Assembly: GCA_022457065.1 (NCBI GenBank)
Contig: JAJGBQ010000004.1
Coordinates: forward strand, 2,914,001-2,978,000
Direction: 5' to 3'
DNA: 64,000 bases
Source of the DNA: Curvularia sp. ZM96
Taxonomy: Eukaryota; Ascomycota; Dothideomycetes; Pleosporales; Pleosporaceae
The notes beneath the pieces are model-generated. The model had not been told where the DNA came from, did not search any database, and was given only the letters and a program-made list of their open reading frames with translations. The translations under genes were made by a program, and so were the position numbers. How positions within the stretch are numbered: position 1 is the first letter of the stretch; each line of letters opens with the position of its first letter. Below are positions 45,428 through 56,401 of the stretch, piece by piece.

Positions 45428-47673
45428 TCATGGTGGCCAAGTACCAAGTGCGGTACTGCTTGTCGGATGCGCAAAGTCTCCAATCCCAGGCCAAAAAGAG
45501 CTGAACGTAAAGTCATCGAATGAATTGAAAGTGTAGCTGTCCTGGCACAACCCTTGATGTGCGGGTCGGTTTACTGTTTCATTTGCATCGCAATTTACCG
45601 AGCCAGCGGCTTGAGTTGGCATCACAAAGGAACTAGGGTGGTGCGTCGAAGTATTGGGTGCCTCTGGACTGCGTCTTGAGGAGGACTGCAATTCTTCCTG
45701 CTGGTCCTGACGTTTCCAGAGATATTCCAGCATCTTGCTGTAGGTATGGCAAACATGACTCTCAGTTGCAGGTGCTTCCCTCATGCCCACGATAAGTTGC
45801 GAAACAAGGGCAGTCGTGTCATTCACTTGCGTTGGATTCTTCAGAGCTCCAACGTCAATCGCTCTGTAAAGGAAGACCGCAGCATATATTGCATATCTTA
45901 AGTCTGATCAGCGACTGGGTAAGACATCAGCAGGAGTCATTAATAACATACAGGTAGAATCGCGAAGGAAGGTATTGCATCTCGCGCAGAGGGTTGAGGC
46001 TAGTAATCCTCTTGAGCAGTTTGGTAGCTGCATAGATGGCGTTGTTCACATATAGACCATCGGGCGAGGAAAGGGTCCCACGAGAGAAAGGCCTCTCTTG
46101 TGATGACATGTTGCTCATTCCTACCGGTTGGAGGTTGCTTGAATAGCGCATGAGAACCGCTTGGAATGAGAATGCGTTCACGTATAAGCAAACATAATCA
46201 TATGTCATGAGCACACAACTGGAGACGCCCGGGACCATCTCCAAATGTTTCCATGATTCATGCCACAACGTCGCGGTGCTGAGAAAATCATCAAGATATC
46301 GGGCATAGTCGCCGTCGCGCACCAGTGCCTGCGTCCGCTCAGTTGAAGGATACAATATCAAGTGAGCATTGTGAAGGATTTGCACAAGCTCGAGGTTGGC
46401 CTGCAGCAGTGCGGAATGATCGTGCATACTTTCAGGTTTAGGTTTGAGACTGGGAAAGTCATCGGCTGTGAAGTGCGAAGACAGGGACGGCCCACGAGAC
46501 CAGAAAGATTGGCCTAAACGGACCGAGATGTGACGGTCAGCTAAATAAACAACTATTCGAGGGTTAGGACTTTCGCATGCTCGAATCATGAGACGTAAAC
46601 TCACAGTGCCAGACTAGTCGTTTCTGCGCTGAATCCTCTTTCGTCGTCTCCTGACTGTTGCGAAAAGCTCCACCGTCTAGATGCAGCATATACCCTTGCC
46701 GTATAGCAAGACCCACAAGCGACCATGCAAGCCTGTCTTCACCGAATAGGCTTGTTGCAGGTCCAACGGTATCTAGCGATTTTTCAATATGAGGTAACCA
46801 CTCCGCTAGAAGCAGGAGCCCCTCAACAGTGCGAGGGGTTTGGGTACTAGAGCGAGCCAAAGATACATTCAACAACATTCGTTGTGTATGGTCCCAGCAG
46901 TAGCGATGAGCAAGTACGTGCCTAGGTGAATCTCGCGAGGCTATTGTGAGTACAGCCGTGAGCAAGAAGTGTTCGAGCTTCGTGATTCGCTGCATTGTTT
47001 CTACAGCTAGAAAGTACTCTGGAACCACGGGACAGTAAGGATGGTATATGGTCGCGTACCTATTTTATGCATCAACGACTTGAACACAAGGCCTCAAGCA
47101 AAGTTAGGCTGACCTTTGGAGCAGCTCGGTTATGACACTCACCCCCAACGCCCCAATCTTGAGCAATTCGTATCCATCAAGATCAAGCTTTTCAGCACCA
47201 ACAGCATTCTTTTCGAAAACCATTCGTGACGTACTATCGCCCGTCATAGAAGGTTTATTCGTGGATGGCTGATGGTTTGATTGTGCCAAGATTTGAAGCG
47301 CGTCGGCTGGTGTCTTCAGTTCGAGATACCTTCCATCATCGGTAGCGGAAGTTATCAGTGGCCTTACTGACTGGTTTGTGAACGGCAAGCTCCCCTGACG
47401 GGTCGCAGACGATCCAGTGGCTGTATCTGTAACCTCACTGCTGTCCCATGAAGTCTCTTGTACACTATTGACGCTAGCTTGAGATTGAGACAAAGCTTTG
47501 TTCCTCCATCGACCCCTTTTTGATCGGACCAGAACACAATCATCTCCAGAGAGTCGGCAAGACTTGCAGGGTGATTCTGTTCGACCCTCTGTACCATCGA
47601 GATCACACTTTGTCTTCCGGCGACGACACCGCAAACATGCACGAAATGACCGTGCTCCGGTTGATGGAGTCAT
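45428..47673 (-). CDS. Zn2Cys6 fungal transcription factor
   Basis: Four exons, 47673-47114, 47059-46605, 46552-45952 and 45896-45428, give 694 residues in one frame. The N-terminal zinc cluster is CLRCRRRKTKC followed by SPCKSCRLSGDDC, six Cys with normal spacing, then a basic linker. The middle region has the fungal-specific TF block, with LVWHFVYLADRHISVRLGQ formed across intron 2. The C-terminal part is Ser/Thr/Phe-rich, as in activation domains. It likely binds CGG-containing sites in the nucleus. An in-frame ATG at 47772 would add 33 residues before the zinc cluster. It is divergent from the TauD dioxygenase and 0.4 kb from the small secreted protein, so it may be the pathway regulator of this stretch. 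Confidence 0.88.
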
Positions 47674-48242
47674 CTCTAGCGTCGAGCGAGAAAGTAGTCG
47701 TGGTTGTGTTGTTGAGTGAAGGAGGTTCGGACGATCAGCCGGCAAAGGTGCGGCTTCTTCGGCTATCTGCAATCACCGACTAAAGCCGCCAATGCCGCGC
47801 TATTCGTCATCACAAGACCGCATAGTTGAGAGTGCATCTGCTAAAATGGATATGAGTTTTGCGCATGAAGTTTATTCCAGTTCTTGGGATCAAGGCCAAC
47901 GCAGTGAGACTAACTTCTCACTCACCTTACACAGCTACCAATCACAACCCTCAGCCCTTCCACTCAGCCAAATCTTATGTGATGGAGTTCCCGACACCGG
48001 CTACAGGACTATACGGTACAATCACGCTTCCTGTAATCTCAATCGTACAATAGCACGAGCCGTTAACTGATGCGCGTATCCGGGAGGTAGGGATTAAAGT
48101 TGGCAATGGTCGGTGACTAGATAGGTACGTCTCATGGATGGCTCGAGAGCGTGGCTTCAATGTATAAGAGACACCAGATGCAGATTCCAAATCGTTATTT
48201 TCTACATCACTTGCTCCCTTGGATAGAGTGAATCTGTCAGAC
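47674..48242. promoter_or_regulatory. Shared divergent promoter region, regulator / TauD dioxygenase
   Basis: About 570 bp between the chosen start codons (470 bp if the regulator starts at 47772). Head-to-head placement of a Zn2Cys6 regulator and a metabolic enzyme suggests joint control, by inference only. No operator was identified. Confidence 0.4.
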
Positions 48243-49262
48243 ATGCCGGCTGCCGTGAATACCATTAACGCTTCTTCTTCCAATCCCCAGATCAGGACGC
48301 TCGGGAATGGATTAGGTGTTGAGATCGAAGACCTTGATCTCGCACATGAAATCAGCGATGAGACCTTCAAGCTGCTGCAAGACCTCCTGACGAAGGTAAG
48401 CCTGTTAATCATTAGGAGACGACTAATATCCACTAACCAATCGCAGTACGGAGTGGTAGTTGTGCGCAAGACCGGTCTCAATGACGCCTCTCATATAGCA
48501 CTAGCTCGCAGATTTGGTGAACTAGACGACGTGAAACCTTACAACAAAGCTGGACGCAAGAATCGTCTTGCTTACGACGAGCTTTTCGATGTTGGCAACA
48601 TCGAAGCTGACGGTAGTCTCGTCTCACCCACTAGCCCACGAGCTCAAGCCAATAAGGGAAACAGCTTGTTTCACGTCGACAGCAGCTTCAATCCGCGCCG
48701 AGCAGGCTATTCCTTACTTTTAGCTCATGAGCTACCTCCACCTGGCACGGGAGGCGCGACCGAGTTCTGCGACACGCGAGCAGCGTGGGACGGCCTGTCA
48801 GATGCTGTGCAGAGAGATTTGCTCATCAACAACTACGTCGCTTGCCACTCCATTCTGCACTCAAAGAAACTCGCTGCGCCAGATCACTTCGCGACAATCG
48901 ATCCTGCAGAGTATCCAATGGGTCGTCACAGGCTGGTACAACGGCACGAAAGATCCGGATGCACAAACTTGTATCTGGCCATGCACATACACCACATAGA
49001 GGGCTTGAAGCTGGAGAAAAGTCAGCAGCTTTTTGATATGCTGTTCCGTCACGCCACTCAAGATAAGTATCGAGTTGCGATTGAGTGGCACAATGTTGGC
49101 GATTTGGTCATCTGGGACAATACGTGCACAATGCATCGGGCGATGGGAGGGGAGTTTGCATACAAGTACCGAAGGGACATGAGAAGGGCTACGGTTCATG
49201 ACGATAGCAGTCAAGCGTGGGGACTCAACGAGAAGAGTGATGTGAGACAGGGCCTTCCATGA
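48243..49262 (+). CDS. TauD/TfdA family alpha-ketoglutarate-dependent dioxygenase
   Basis: Two exons, 48243-48395 and 48447-49262, give 322 residues. The 51-bp intron has a CTAAC branch site and no in-frame stop, so an unspliced message would also be open, with 17 extra residues. The iron triad is H127-x-D129 in LFHVDSSF and H281 in TMHRAMG; R297/R298 in MRRATV is the likely alpha-ketoglutarate anchor. The start context NGLGVEIEDLDL matches TfdA-type enzymes. Family members hydroxylate taurine, 2,4-D and other acids, or act in fungal secondary metabolism. Substrate unknown. It is divergent from the Zn2Cys6 gene, consistent with a pathway enzyme. Confidence 0.88.
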   Translation: MPAAVNTINASSSNPQIRTLGNGLGVEIEDLDLAHEISDETFKLLQDLLTKVSLLIIRRRLISTNQSQYGVVVVRKTGLNDASHIALARRFGELDDVKPYNKAGRKNRLAYDELFDVGNIEADGSLVSPTSPRAQANKGNSLFHVDSSFNPRRAGYSLLLAHELPPPGTGGATEFCDTRAAWDGLSDAVQRDLLINNYVACHSILHSKKLAAPDHFATIDPAEYPMGRHRLVQRHERSGCTNLYLAMHIHHIEGLKLEKSQQLFDMLFRHATQDKYRVAIEWHNVGDLVIWDNTCTMHRAMGGEFAYKYRRDMRRATVHDDSSQAWGLNEKSDVRQGLP

Positions 49263-49483
49263 ACAATATGTTTAGCCGTCATCTAGCCTGCGCATTGGTA
49301 GTGTGAGAGGTCTGGCAGGTAAGAGCAAGAATATCACAACAGTACTCAAACCAATCCTTAGAGTCTGTTATAGGAGCTAGACACAAGTGCCGTAGAATAC
49401 ATTTCCATACCTCTGCTAGCCCTGAGATACCCGATGAAGGCCTAAGAGCTGCCCTTGGGTCTCATGTTCACTTCACGTGGCAA

Positions 49484-50664
49484 TTATGCAGATAGAAATG
49501 GCAGCTCTTTGCCCACAAAATAGAGCTATTTGGTAGTTAGACCAGTTTATCATATCCGTCTCCTAGACAACTTACTGCGAATATGTAAATGCCTTGCTCT
49601 GGACGACCAGAGATATTCTGTGCGGCAAGACCAAGGACAAGGTCAGCCCATGAAAAGATGATTACCAGTATTATGTTCCAGCTCATTTTGCGTAAGAAGA
49701 TTTCGCTTTTGGTAAGCTTCCTTTCGTTGGCTCGCTTCGATAGGTACCGCGAATATCCAATGATCAAGACCATGAGGACAGCACAAATGATGCTGAGCAC
49801 AGTCATTGAATGGGTCCACATTACCAGGCCTAATCCTGTCATTCCGACCATCAGCGTAAGAACAAACAGTATACCCACTGCTTTCCAACCTCCCCGTCCG
49901 CTAAACCATCCTGTCTTTACCAGACCCCCGGCGAACTCCGCTTCGGGGACGTGATTGACAACACTCTGTGAATCTTCACTGCCATCTTCATTGTCGACTT
50001 GGTTGGGGCTGTCCAGCTTCCTCTTGCGAGCAATTTTGTTCATCTCGTAAGACCAGAACCCTGAAGCTAGGCCTAAGTAAGCTTTGGTCACTATTAAGAG
50101 ATATGTCCACCAGTATTTTCCGTTCATTCGACAAAAGGGATCCAAGCTTGTGAAACGTGGATTCCACAAACTGATTACAACCGCTGTCGTGGTTACTGCA
50201 ATAGTCGTAACGGATAATACGACGTCGAATTTGCGTCCATCGAGTCGTTTCCGTGGCCGCCAAGGAGATCTCCCGAAACCGAGACAGGCAAAAGTGTAGA
50301 AGTGAAAGGCATGAGAAAGCACACCAAAGACGCCATAAGGAAGGTTGTAGAGGCCAAGTCTTTGTCTGAAGCATGTTTCCCCATTGCATAATCTTGGGTT
50401 TCGAGTGCTGTCGACAGGACAAGGCCCAGTGTAGGGTGGTGTCACCAAGTTGTTCAGCCAGTCGGCTAAGTCGTCGATGCCCAAGTTAGTGGACTGACGC
50501 GGGCTCAGATGCGGTCTGAAGAGGTCCAAATAAGGGATATCAGTTGGGCGCTGGGTCCAGTCTTGCGGGGCGGGAGATCGGTAATATGTAGTTGGTGTTG
50601 GCAAGTATGGGATAGCATAGATGCTGTGAGTTAACAGCGCGAAGAGTAGATAAAAGTAGTTCAT
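49484..50664 (-). CDS. Uncharacterised fungal membrane protein with signal peptide
   Basis: Two exons, 50664-49576 and 49525-49484, give 376 residues. The small last exon (LYFVGKELPFLSA) is inferred from a GTAAGT donor, a TAG acceptor and continuity of a hydrophobic segment; without splicing the protein would end 12 codons after the donor. A signal peptide (MNYFYLLFALLTHSIYA) leads to an extracellular-type segment with Cys residues (GPCPVDSTRNPRLCNGETCF), then about six transmembrane spans with a charged loop near residues 215-245. I do not recognise the family. The Cys-bearing ectodomain followed by a membrane bundle could suit a receptor-like or sensor protein. Confidence 0.72.
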
Positions 50665-52017
50665 TTTACTCTTTAGTATAAAGCTAAACTAGAGGAAAGG
50701 TAATTGGGGCGAAAGAACTAGCAAGACTGGTGAGGAGAGGATAGTTTATATCTTTTCTATAATCCCAGGACAAGCATTGATGGCGTGCCCTGCAGATCGC
50801 GTAAAGGTAAGTGGAGAAGTCCGGAACTAGGATTTCAACTAAAGTTCTCTCGTTTGGCGTATATTCCAGCTGATGATCTGCTAGCCTGCGAGAATCATGC
50901 CACGCCCCATCGATAATGTCCATCTATGCCATGTCCGATTGGCTCCACATCTCGCAGAAGTGCCAGAAGTCCTGCTTCTCAGGCTGTTGGCTGCACTTAC
51001 GTTACCAAAATAAACCTTCCCCGGAATCGTAGTTAGTGTGTCGAGAAGCAGCAGGGTCTTCGCCCTGCAGCCTGAAGCACACGCTAAGTAGGCTGCTAGA
51101 TACTCATGCGAGACAAGCGAAGCCACGATGAAAAATCATTCGCGTAGGCGACTGATAGGGCAGCAGGGTTTGTACCGTCGTAGACTTTTTTATTGGAAAC
51201 GTGGCGTTGAGCACACATGGAATGTGTAAATAGATGTTCACGGGGTGCCACTAAAATCTTGGCCAGCGGGCCGTGAAGAGTTCTAGACTAGAGTGTGGCG
51301 CGCTGAGATTATGGAACTACCAGAGCATTAACACGTGGGGGCGGAATCGCCCGTGGGGAGATACAAAACGCGTGCAAAGATAGAGGTTTTCGATTAAACT
51401 GAAGGCTAGATCTCAAGTGTGAGAGCCGCTGGCTACCCCATCAAAACACGCGACATTTCTCTACAACGCCTATTAGCATGGACACACGTGAGCTGGTTAT
51501 ACATATAGTCAACTAACAGCAGTTACAATGCAGTCATCTGTTTTAACCATGACCCTACAGCTAAGGCGTGTAGTATCCCTCGATAAAGTCTGTGGACGCT
51601 AGATAAGTACAGACAATGGCGTGTGGGAGAAGTAGCTCCAGACACTGGTGGACCATGTCAAATCCACACTCAGCTCCAACCACCTGGACAAGATCAAGCG
51701 GAAGCGATGCACTAGAGCTGGCGCTGGCGGCCGTCAAGGCTACCCTTCGCGAGGCTCGCATACGCCAAAACCAGGCTCGATTGGCCCAAAGCATACAGCT
51801 GAGAAGCCATGCTCGCGTACCCCTGTAGTAAATGCCGCCTTGGCAGCGACAAGCGTGTTGCTTCTTTTACCACGCTTGCAACGCCAAAATATGGGTTGTA
51901 GCCTCGTTAAGATCGTTCAGGACATCTCGCATTAGCATGAGTCATGGCATTGAGGCAACGACCAAACCTAACTCGTAGTTATGTTGGTACTATGGCCAAT
52001 GAAGGTAGATAAGACGT
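50665..52017. other. Intergenic, possible relic sequence
   Basis: About 1.35 kb. Several short frames (50881-51126 minus, 51561-51828 both strands) are more G/C-rich than their surroundings and could be eroded coding sequence, but no family could be named. No intact gene. Confidence 0.35.
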
Positions 52018-52516
52018 CTACACTTCAGCAATCGGCTTTTTATAGAAGATGCTATTTGGTGCACCAATATAGCTCCCAAACGTCCCTCGTGGGACAAATC
52101 CGCACTTTTCGTAGAACCGTCTAGCTCCCACCAAAAAGTCTCCAGTCTCTAATACCAACATGGTCCATCCTCTTCCTCTGGCTTCTACTTCGAGTTCCCC
52201 AAGTATCCGTTGTGCGATTGACGTGCCGTTCCCTGTCTCCTCGGTGTGCCGGATCGACAAACATCCTCTTGATTTCAGCGGTATTGTTATACGCCAGCCC
52301 AGATAGGTCTTGCAATGGCCGAAGGCCACCGCATCCAACTGGGACACCAGAAAGATACGCGACAAAGAAGATTGGGACGCTGAAGGCTGTTGGAGGAGTG
52401 CCGGGATCGTCGCCACCAAGAGAGAGTATCTCGGCTCGCTGTTTAGCGCGGAGGTAGATACTGTCGGGATGGTCCCAGGACTGAAGAAGAACTGTGATGT
52501 TATTTGCTTACGACAT
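52018..52516 (-). pseudogene. GNAT acetyltransferase pseudogene
   Basis: Two frames together reproduce a complete GNAT domain. From 52516 the frame reads Met-Ser-stop (TAA at 52510-52508), then continues as ITVLLQSWDHPDSIYLRAKQ, IFFVAYLSGVPVGCGGLRPL and AEIKRMFVDPAHRG. Near 52242-52234, at the acetyl-CoA loop, the reading shifts by one base and continues as GTSIAQRILGELEVEARGRG, TMLVLETG and RRFYEKCGF to a stop at 52018. So there are two lesions: an early stop and a single-base insertion. A sequencing error could explain one but hardly both. A translation start after the stop was not found. Confidence 0.75.
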
Positions 52517-53172
52517 ATTGATCATACTAGAATGTTACATGGTGGTAGCAGGTTGATCCCAAGTCAACATGTCGCTCAATGCTAGGTAGAGGTCGTAATC
52601 ACGAAGCCTATATTTATCACTCAGTGAGTCATCATCAAGCTCGAGTAGCTCCGGTATTTGATGAAGCAAAGTGGAGAGTGCGCCGAAAAAAGGATGTTTG
52701 GAGGAAAGGTACATGACGGTAGTGTGAACGTTGTTTCTAGGCAGTTGCATTGTGGACTGCCCTGTTATTCAGCTTCGATCCTGTTCTGCCGAAGATTTTC
52801 GCGTCGCTGTACAGGCCGAAAGGTGTACGCGAAGAAAGGTTTGGGTCTATTCCGCGGCAATCAGATCACCTCGAACTTCTGGGCCAACTTCAGTATCGTG
52901 AGGGCTTGCATTGTCACGCGTTTGCACTCGTTTTTTCGTAATCAGCCCTGAATGGCTCAAGAGTTTGCAAGAGATCCTAGCGCTAGGCTAGCGCCGTGAG
53001 TGGAACGTCTGTTTATGAGATAACTGCAACTGATAGTTTGTAGCTTATATAATTGCCATCCTTTAATCTTTGACATGCTTGTATATCTAACAGTGAAAAA
53101 GACTTTTACTCCCAGAATTAAAGGTTCAAGACAGAGGCTATCTATTCTATATAACATCGTTCTTTCAACCTC
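52517..53172. other. Intergenic with a short unexplained ORF
   Basis: A minus-strand 71-codon frame (52750-52535) encodes a protein-like sequence with LLELDDDSLSDKYRLRDY and LALSDMLTWDQ. It has no neighbour it splices to and no family I recognise. A TATA-like ATATAA near 53149 precedes the amidohydrolase start by about 20 bp. Confidence 0.35.
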
Positions 53173-54057
53173 ATGGCGATGCGTTTGCCCACTGGTTTCT
53201 GGGATTGCCACGTCCACTGTTTCACGCCGGACAGATTCCCATTCAAAACGCCTCGGGCCTACACTCCGCGACCTGCACCGTTCCATCTGCTTCGTCAGAA
53301 CCTGCTCACAAACAATGTCATGATTGTCCAAGCATCCATTGAAGCATCCTTCGATGGCGTCCTAGCGATTCTCGAGGATATCGGCAAACGTCCGAACGAC
53401 TTCTCGGGGCTGGTCCGAGGCACCGTCCTCGCCGACGCTAGCACGCCGCTTTCGTCCTTAACCGATGGCCAGGTAGAGCGCATGCACATCCTAGGCGTCC
53501 GATGCATCCGACTTCACGGGGTTTACGGGGGTTCTGGTCACGACCCCGCGTGGACGCAACGCCAAATGACCGCACTGGCGCAACTGAGGCCAGTGCAAAA
53601 CCTGGGGTGGAGTATCTCGGCCCAGCTGCCACTAGCGACATGGTCGCAGCTCAAGCATTTCATCTTGACAGACAAGCATCTGGCTAGCGTTTCTATTGTG
53701 GCTGATCACATCGCTTGTGCGACGCCATCCGACTACGGAAGCTCGGCATTGCAGGACTTGATAGAGCTGCTCCAATCCGGCCGCGTCTATGTCAAGATCT
53801 CGGCTCTTCACCGTCGTAGCCCGCGAGACATACACGCTATGAAGGACGTTGTAAGCTTGTTGGCTCAAGCCGCTCCCCAAGCCTTGTTGTGGGGTAGTGA
53901 CTGGCCCCATGTCGATGCGTCGCAAAATGACTTCGAAGCGGGTCCACTGGAAGGGGTGCACGCTGACGCCGAATTGGCCGCTGTGCAAAGCTGGCTCTCC
54001 ACTGAACAATTGCAGGACATGCTGGTTAACAATCCACGTCGCCTATTTGGAAACTAG
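53173..54057 (+). CDS. Amidohydrolase family 2 metal-dependent hydrolase (LigI-like)
   Basis: Intronless, 294 residues. The TIM-barrel metal hydrolase signature begins with WDCHVHCF (H13, H15) and ends with LLWGSDWPHVD, whose Asp is the catalytic/metal residue. IRLHGVYGG and VYVKISALHR fit strand positions of the barrel. The nearest well-known group is 2-pyrone-4,6-dicarboxylate lactonase and related amidohydrolase-2 enzymes, which open lactones or act in aromatic catabolism in the cytosol. The next gene on the same strand, 230 bp away, is an ACS-type organic anion carrier, so the two may take up and process one acid. The exact substrate is not known. Confidence 0.85.
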   Translation: MAMRLPTGFWDCHVHCFTPDRFPFKTPRAYTPRPAPFHLLRQNLLTNNVMIVQASIEASFDGVLAILEDIGKRPNDFSGLVRGTVLADASTPLSSLTDGQVERMHILGVRCIRLHGVYGGSGHDPAWTQRQMTALAQLRPVQNLGWSISAQLPLATWSQLKHFILTDKHLASVSIVADHIACATPSDYGSSALQDLIELLQSGRVYVKISALHRRSPRDIHAMKDVVSLLAQAAPQALLWGSDWPHVDASQNDFEAGPLEGVHADAELAAVQSWLSTEQLQDMLVNNPRRLFGN

Positions 54058-54287
54058 ATTACATTTGTCATAGTCCACTGCAGCTATAGATCCGGCTGTT
54101 CCAAGCAAGTTCTATTACCATAGTAGCGCAGGGAATTCCTTCGGAACACCACCGATATGTCCGGGCAAGCGCCCTTCCCCAGAATTATTCTTACAGTACT
54201 TATAAGCTCCAAATACCCCATGGGGAACTGATGTCGTGAATTGATCTTGCAAACTTTATCCTTTCCTTTGACTCGACCATCTTCAAC

Positions 54288-55968
54288 ATGCCTGCTGCAT
54301 CATCAGCCGACATGAATAATGTCGACAGAGACATCGACAAGCTCTCATGCACCAAACATGTGGAGTCTCTCACCAAGTCCAATACTGTCATGGACACCTA
54401 CAGATCATATACGCCAGAGTTCTCCAGAGAAACAGAGAAGCAACTCGTCCGAAAGATCGACAGACGGCTCCTCCCTCTGGTCGTGATCATCTATTTGTTC
54501 AACTATCTCGATCGCAACTCCATCACCCAAGCCCGCCTCTATGGGCTCCAAAAAGACACTCATGTTAACGGGGCCGTCTACCAAACAGCCATATCTATCT
54601 TCTCTGCCGGATATATCGCTATGCAGCTCCCTGCAACTATGCTTATGACCAAACTACGCCCCTCTCTGTATCTTGTACGTCCTCAGTTGGACCCTGATTC
54701 TGCTGATCTTTCATGCTCAGTGACTTTAGCTAATTCCTTGCTAGCCTGGTTGTATCATCATTTGGGCCATTGTCAGCGGCTGTACTGCCGCAACAAGCTC
54801 ACCAGGTGGCCTTCTTGCAGTTCGGTTTTTTCTCGGCCTCGTTGAAGCACCCTTTTTCCCTGGTGCCATATACCTGCTCAGTTGCTGGTATACTAAGCGC
54901 GAACTGGGTGTTCCAATGGCGCTACTGATATGTGGACTGTTGCTGTCCAATTGTTTCGCAGGTCTCATCTCCGCTGGCATTCTGTCTGGCATGGATGGTG
55001 TTGGAAAACTAGCTCCATGGAGATGGCTCTTCATCTTGGAGGGTTTGGCTACAATCGTCATAGTAAGCAATATCTTCTACGCTTCCAGACTTGCCGCCGT
55101 AGTCTAACTATTATCTCGCTTGCAGGGCTTGACTGCCATGGTTTTTCTCCCAGACTATCCTGCTACCACAAAATGGCTGTCTGAGGACGAAAAGGTTGTC
55201 GCGCAAGGACGTCTGGCTGCCGATGCCGGTAGCGAGGATGTACTAGGAGAAGAAAAAGTCAAGATATGGCGCGGAATCGTCCAAGCTTCGAAAGATATAC
55301 GAGTGTGGCTGTTTGCTTGCTTACAGATGGCAACAACAGCCTCGATATCCTATTCTCACTTCTTTCCGACTTTGATCAAACAGATTGGTTTCAAGGACAA
55401 CACTACGGTGCTTCTGCTTACATCACCCCCATATTTGTTCGCATTCATCTGGGCCCTTAGTTTCGCCATCGTCGCCGACAAAAAACAAAACCGGTCTGTA
55501 GGCGCCGGAATCTCGGCCATAGTGGCTATGCTGGGATCAGTCTTGATGATAACTGTCCTCCACAACCACTGGGCCAGATATGCCTTTACCTTCCTCGTCT
55601 GCGCCGGCACCTTTGGTGTGTATTCTACAACCTATACCTGGTTATCTTCGACTATACCCAGACCACCAATCAAGAGGGCTGCAGCAATTGGTATTGCTAA
55701 TTCGTGCGCCAATACGGCGTCTCTCTTTGCCAACTACTTTTGGCTTGATCAATATCAGCCTGAATTTACTGTCTCGTGGGCATGTACACTGGCATTTCAG
55801 GCACTGGCATTCTCATCCATTCTAGCCCTATGTTTCCTTCTGCGGCGTGGCAACAAGGAATTTGATAGGTTGGCCCAGACAATTGATTGCAATGATCCAG
55901 ACGCCGTAGCGCGATTAGATGATGATTCGCAACGGGCTGTTTTGAACGGGTTCCGTTATATTACTTAG
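54288..55968 (+). CDS. MFS transporter, anion:cation symporter (allantoate/nicotinate permease-like) family
   Basis: Three exons, 54288-54674, 54745-55062 and 55126-55968, give 515 residues. The N-terminal cytosolic tail leads to KIDRRLLPLVVIIYLFNYLDRNSI, the TM1 signature of the Dal5/Tna1 group (ACS family). RFFLGLVEAPFFPGAIYLLS marks TM4-5 and PWRWLFILEG is the conserved turn before the central loop. Twelve spans are visible. Family members import carboxylated or heterocyclic anions such as allantoate, nicotinate, biotin precursors or pantothenate across the plasma membrane. It follows the amidohydrolase on the same strand. Confidence 0.9.
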
Positions 55969-56401
55969 GCGGGGCATAGTTTTTGAAACATGTTATAGAC
56001 CCGTGTATTGTTAATGCTACTCTGGAGTCCTCGAAAAGCATGTGGATCAAGGTACTAGCTTCATCTCCTGACTAGTAATGACATAATTGATGTATGTACT
56101 TAATGTGTTCTTCAGAACTTCTGTTCTTTTTCCTAATGTTGCAACGTGAATGTTGAAACTTTAGTTCGCTGCCTACTCATATATGAAGCTGACAATCCAA
56201 CCCTAACAGCTCCGGCTGCGCAGCATCCCGACGCTCCAGGCATCAGTCTATTCCAGAGCTCGGTATTGCAGAGAAAGCTCTCGGTTGCCCTAAGGTTTAA
56301 CGATCCCCGAGGCGATAGTGTAGCTGCTTCGAAGGCTTTTGTCGCAAGTGATGCTTTTGTCGGGAAGCCAGGCCTCACCGATTTCCTATCACGCTATCCG
56401 A
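55969..56401. other. Convergent intergenic region with a short ORF
   Basis: Between two MFS genes. A plus-strand 90-codon frame (56146-56418) is protein-like (SSVLQRKLSVALRF and later blocks) and overlaps the end of the minus-strand MFS gene by 17 bp. It might be a relic of a third gene; I cannot name it. Confidence 0.35.
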
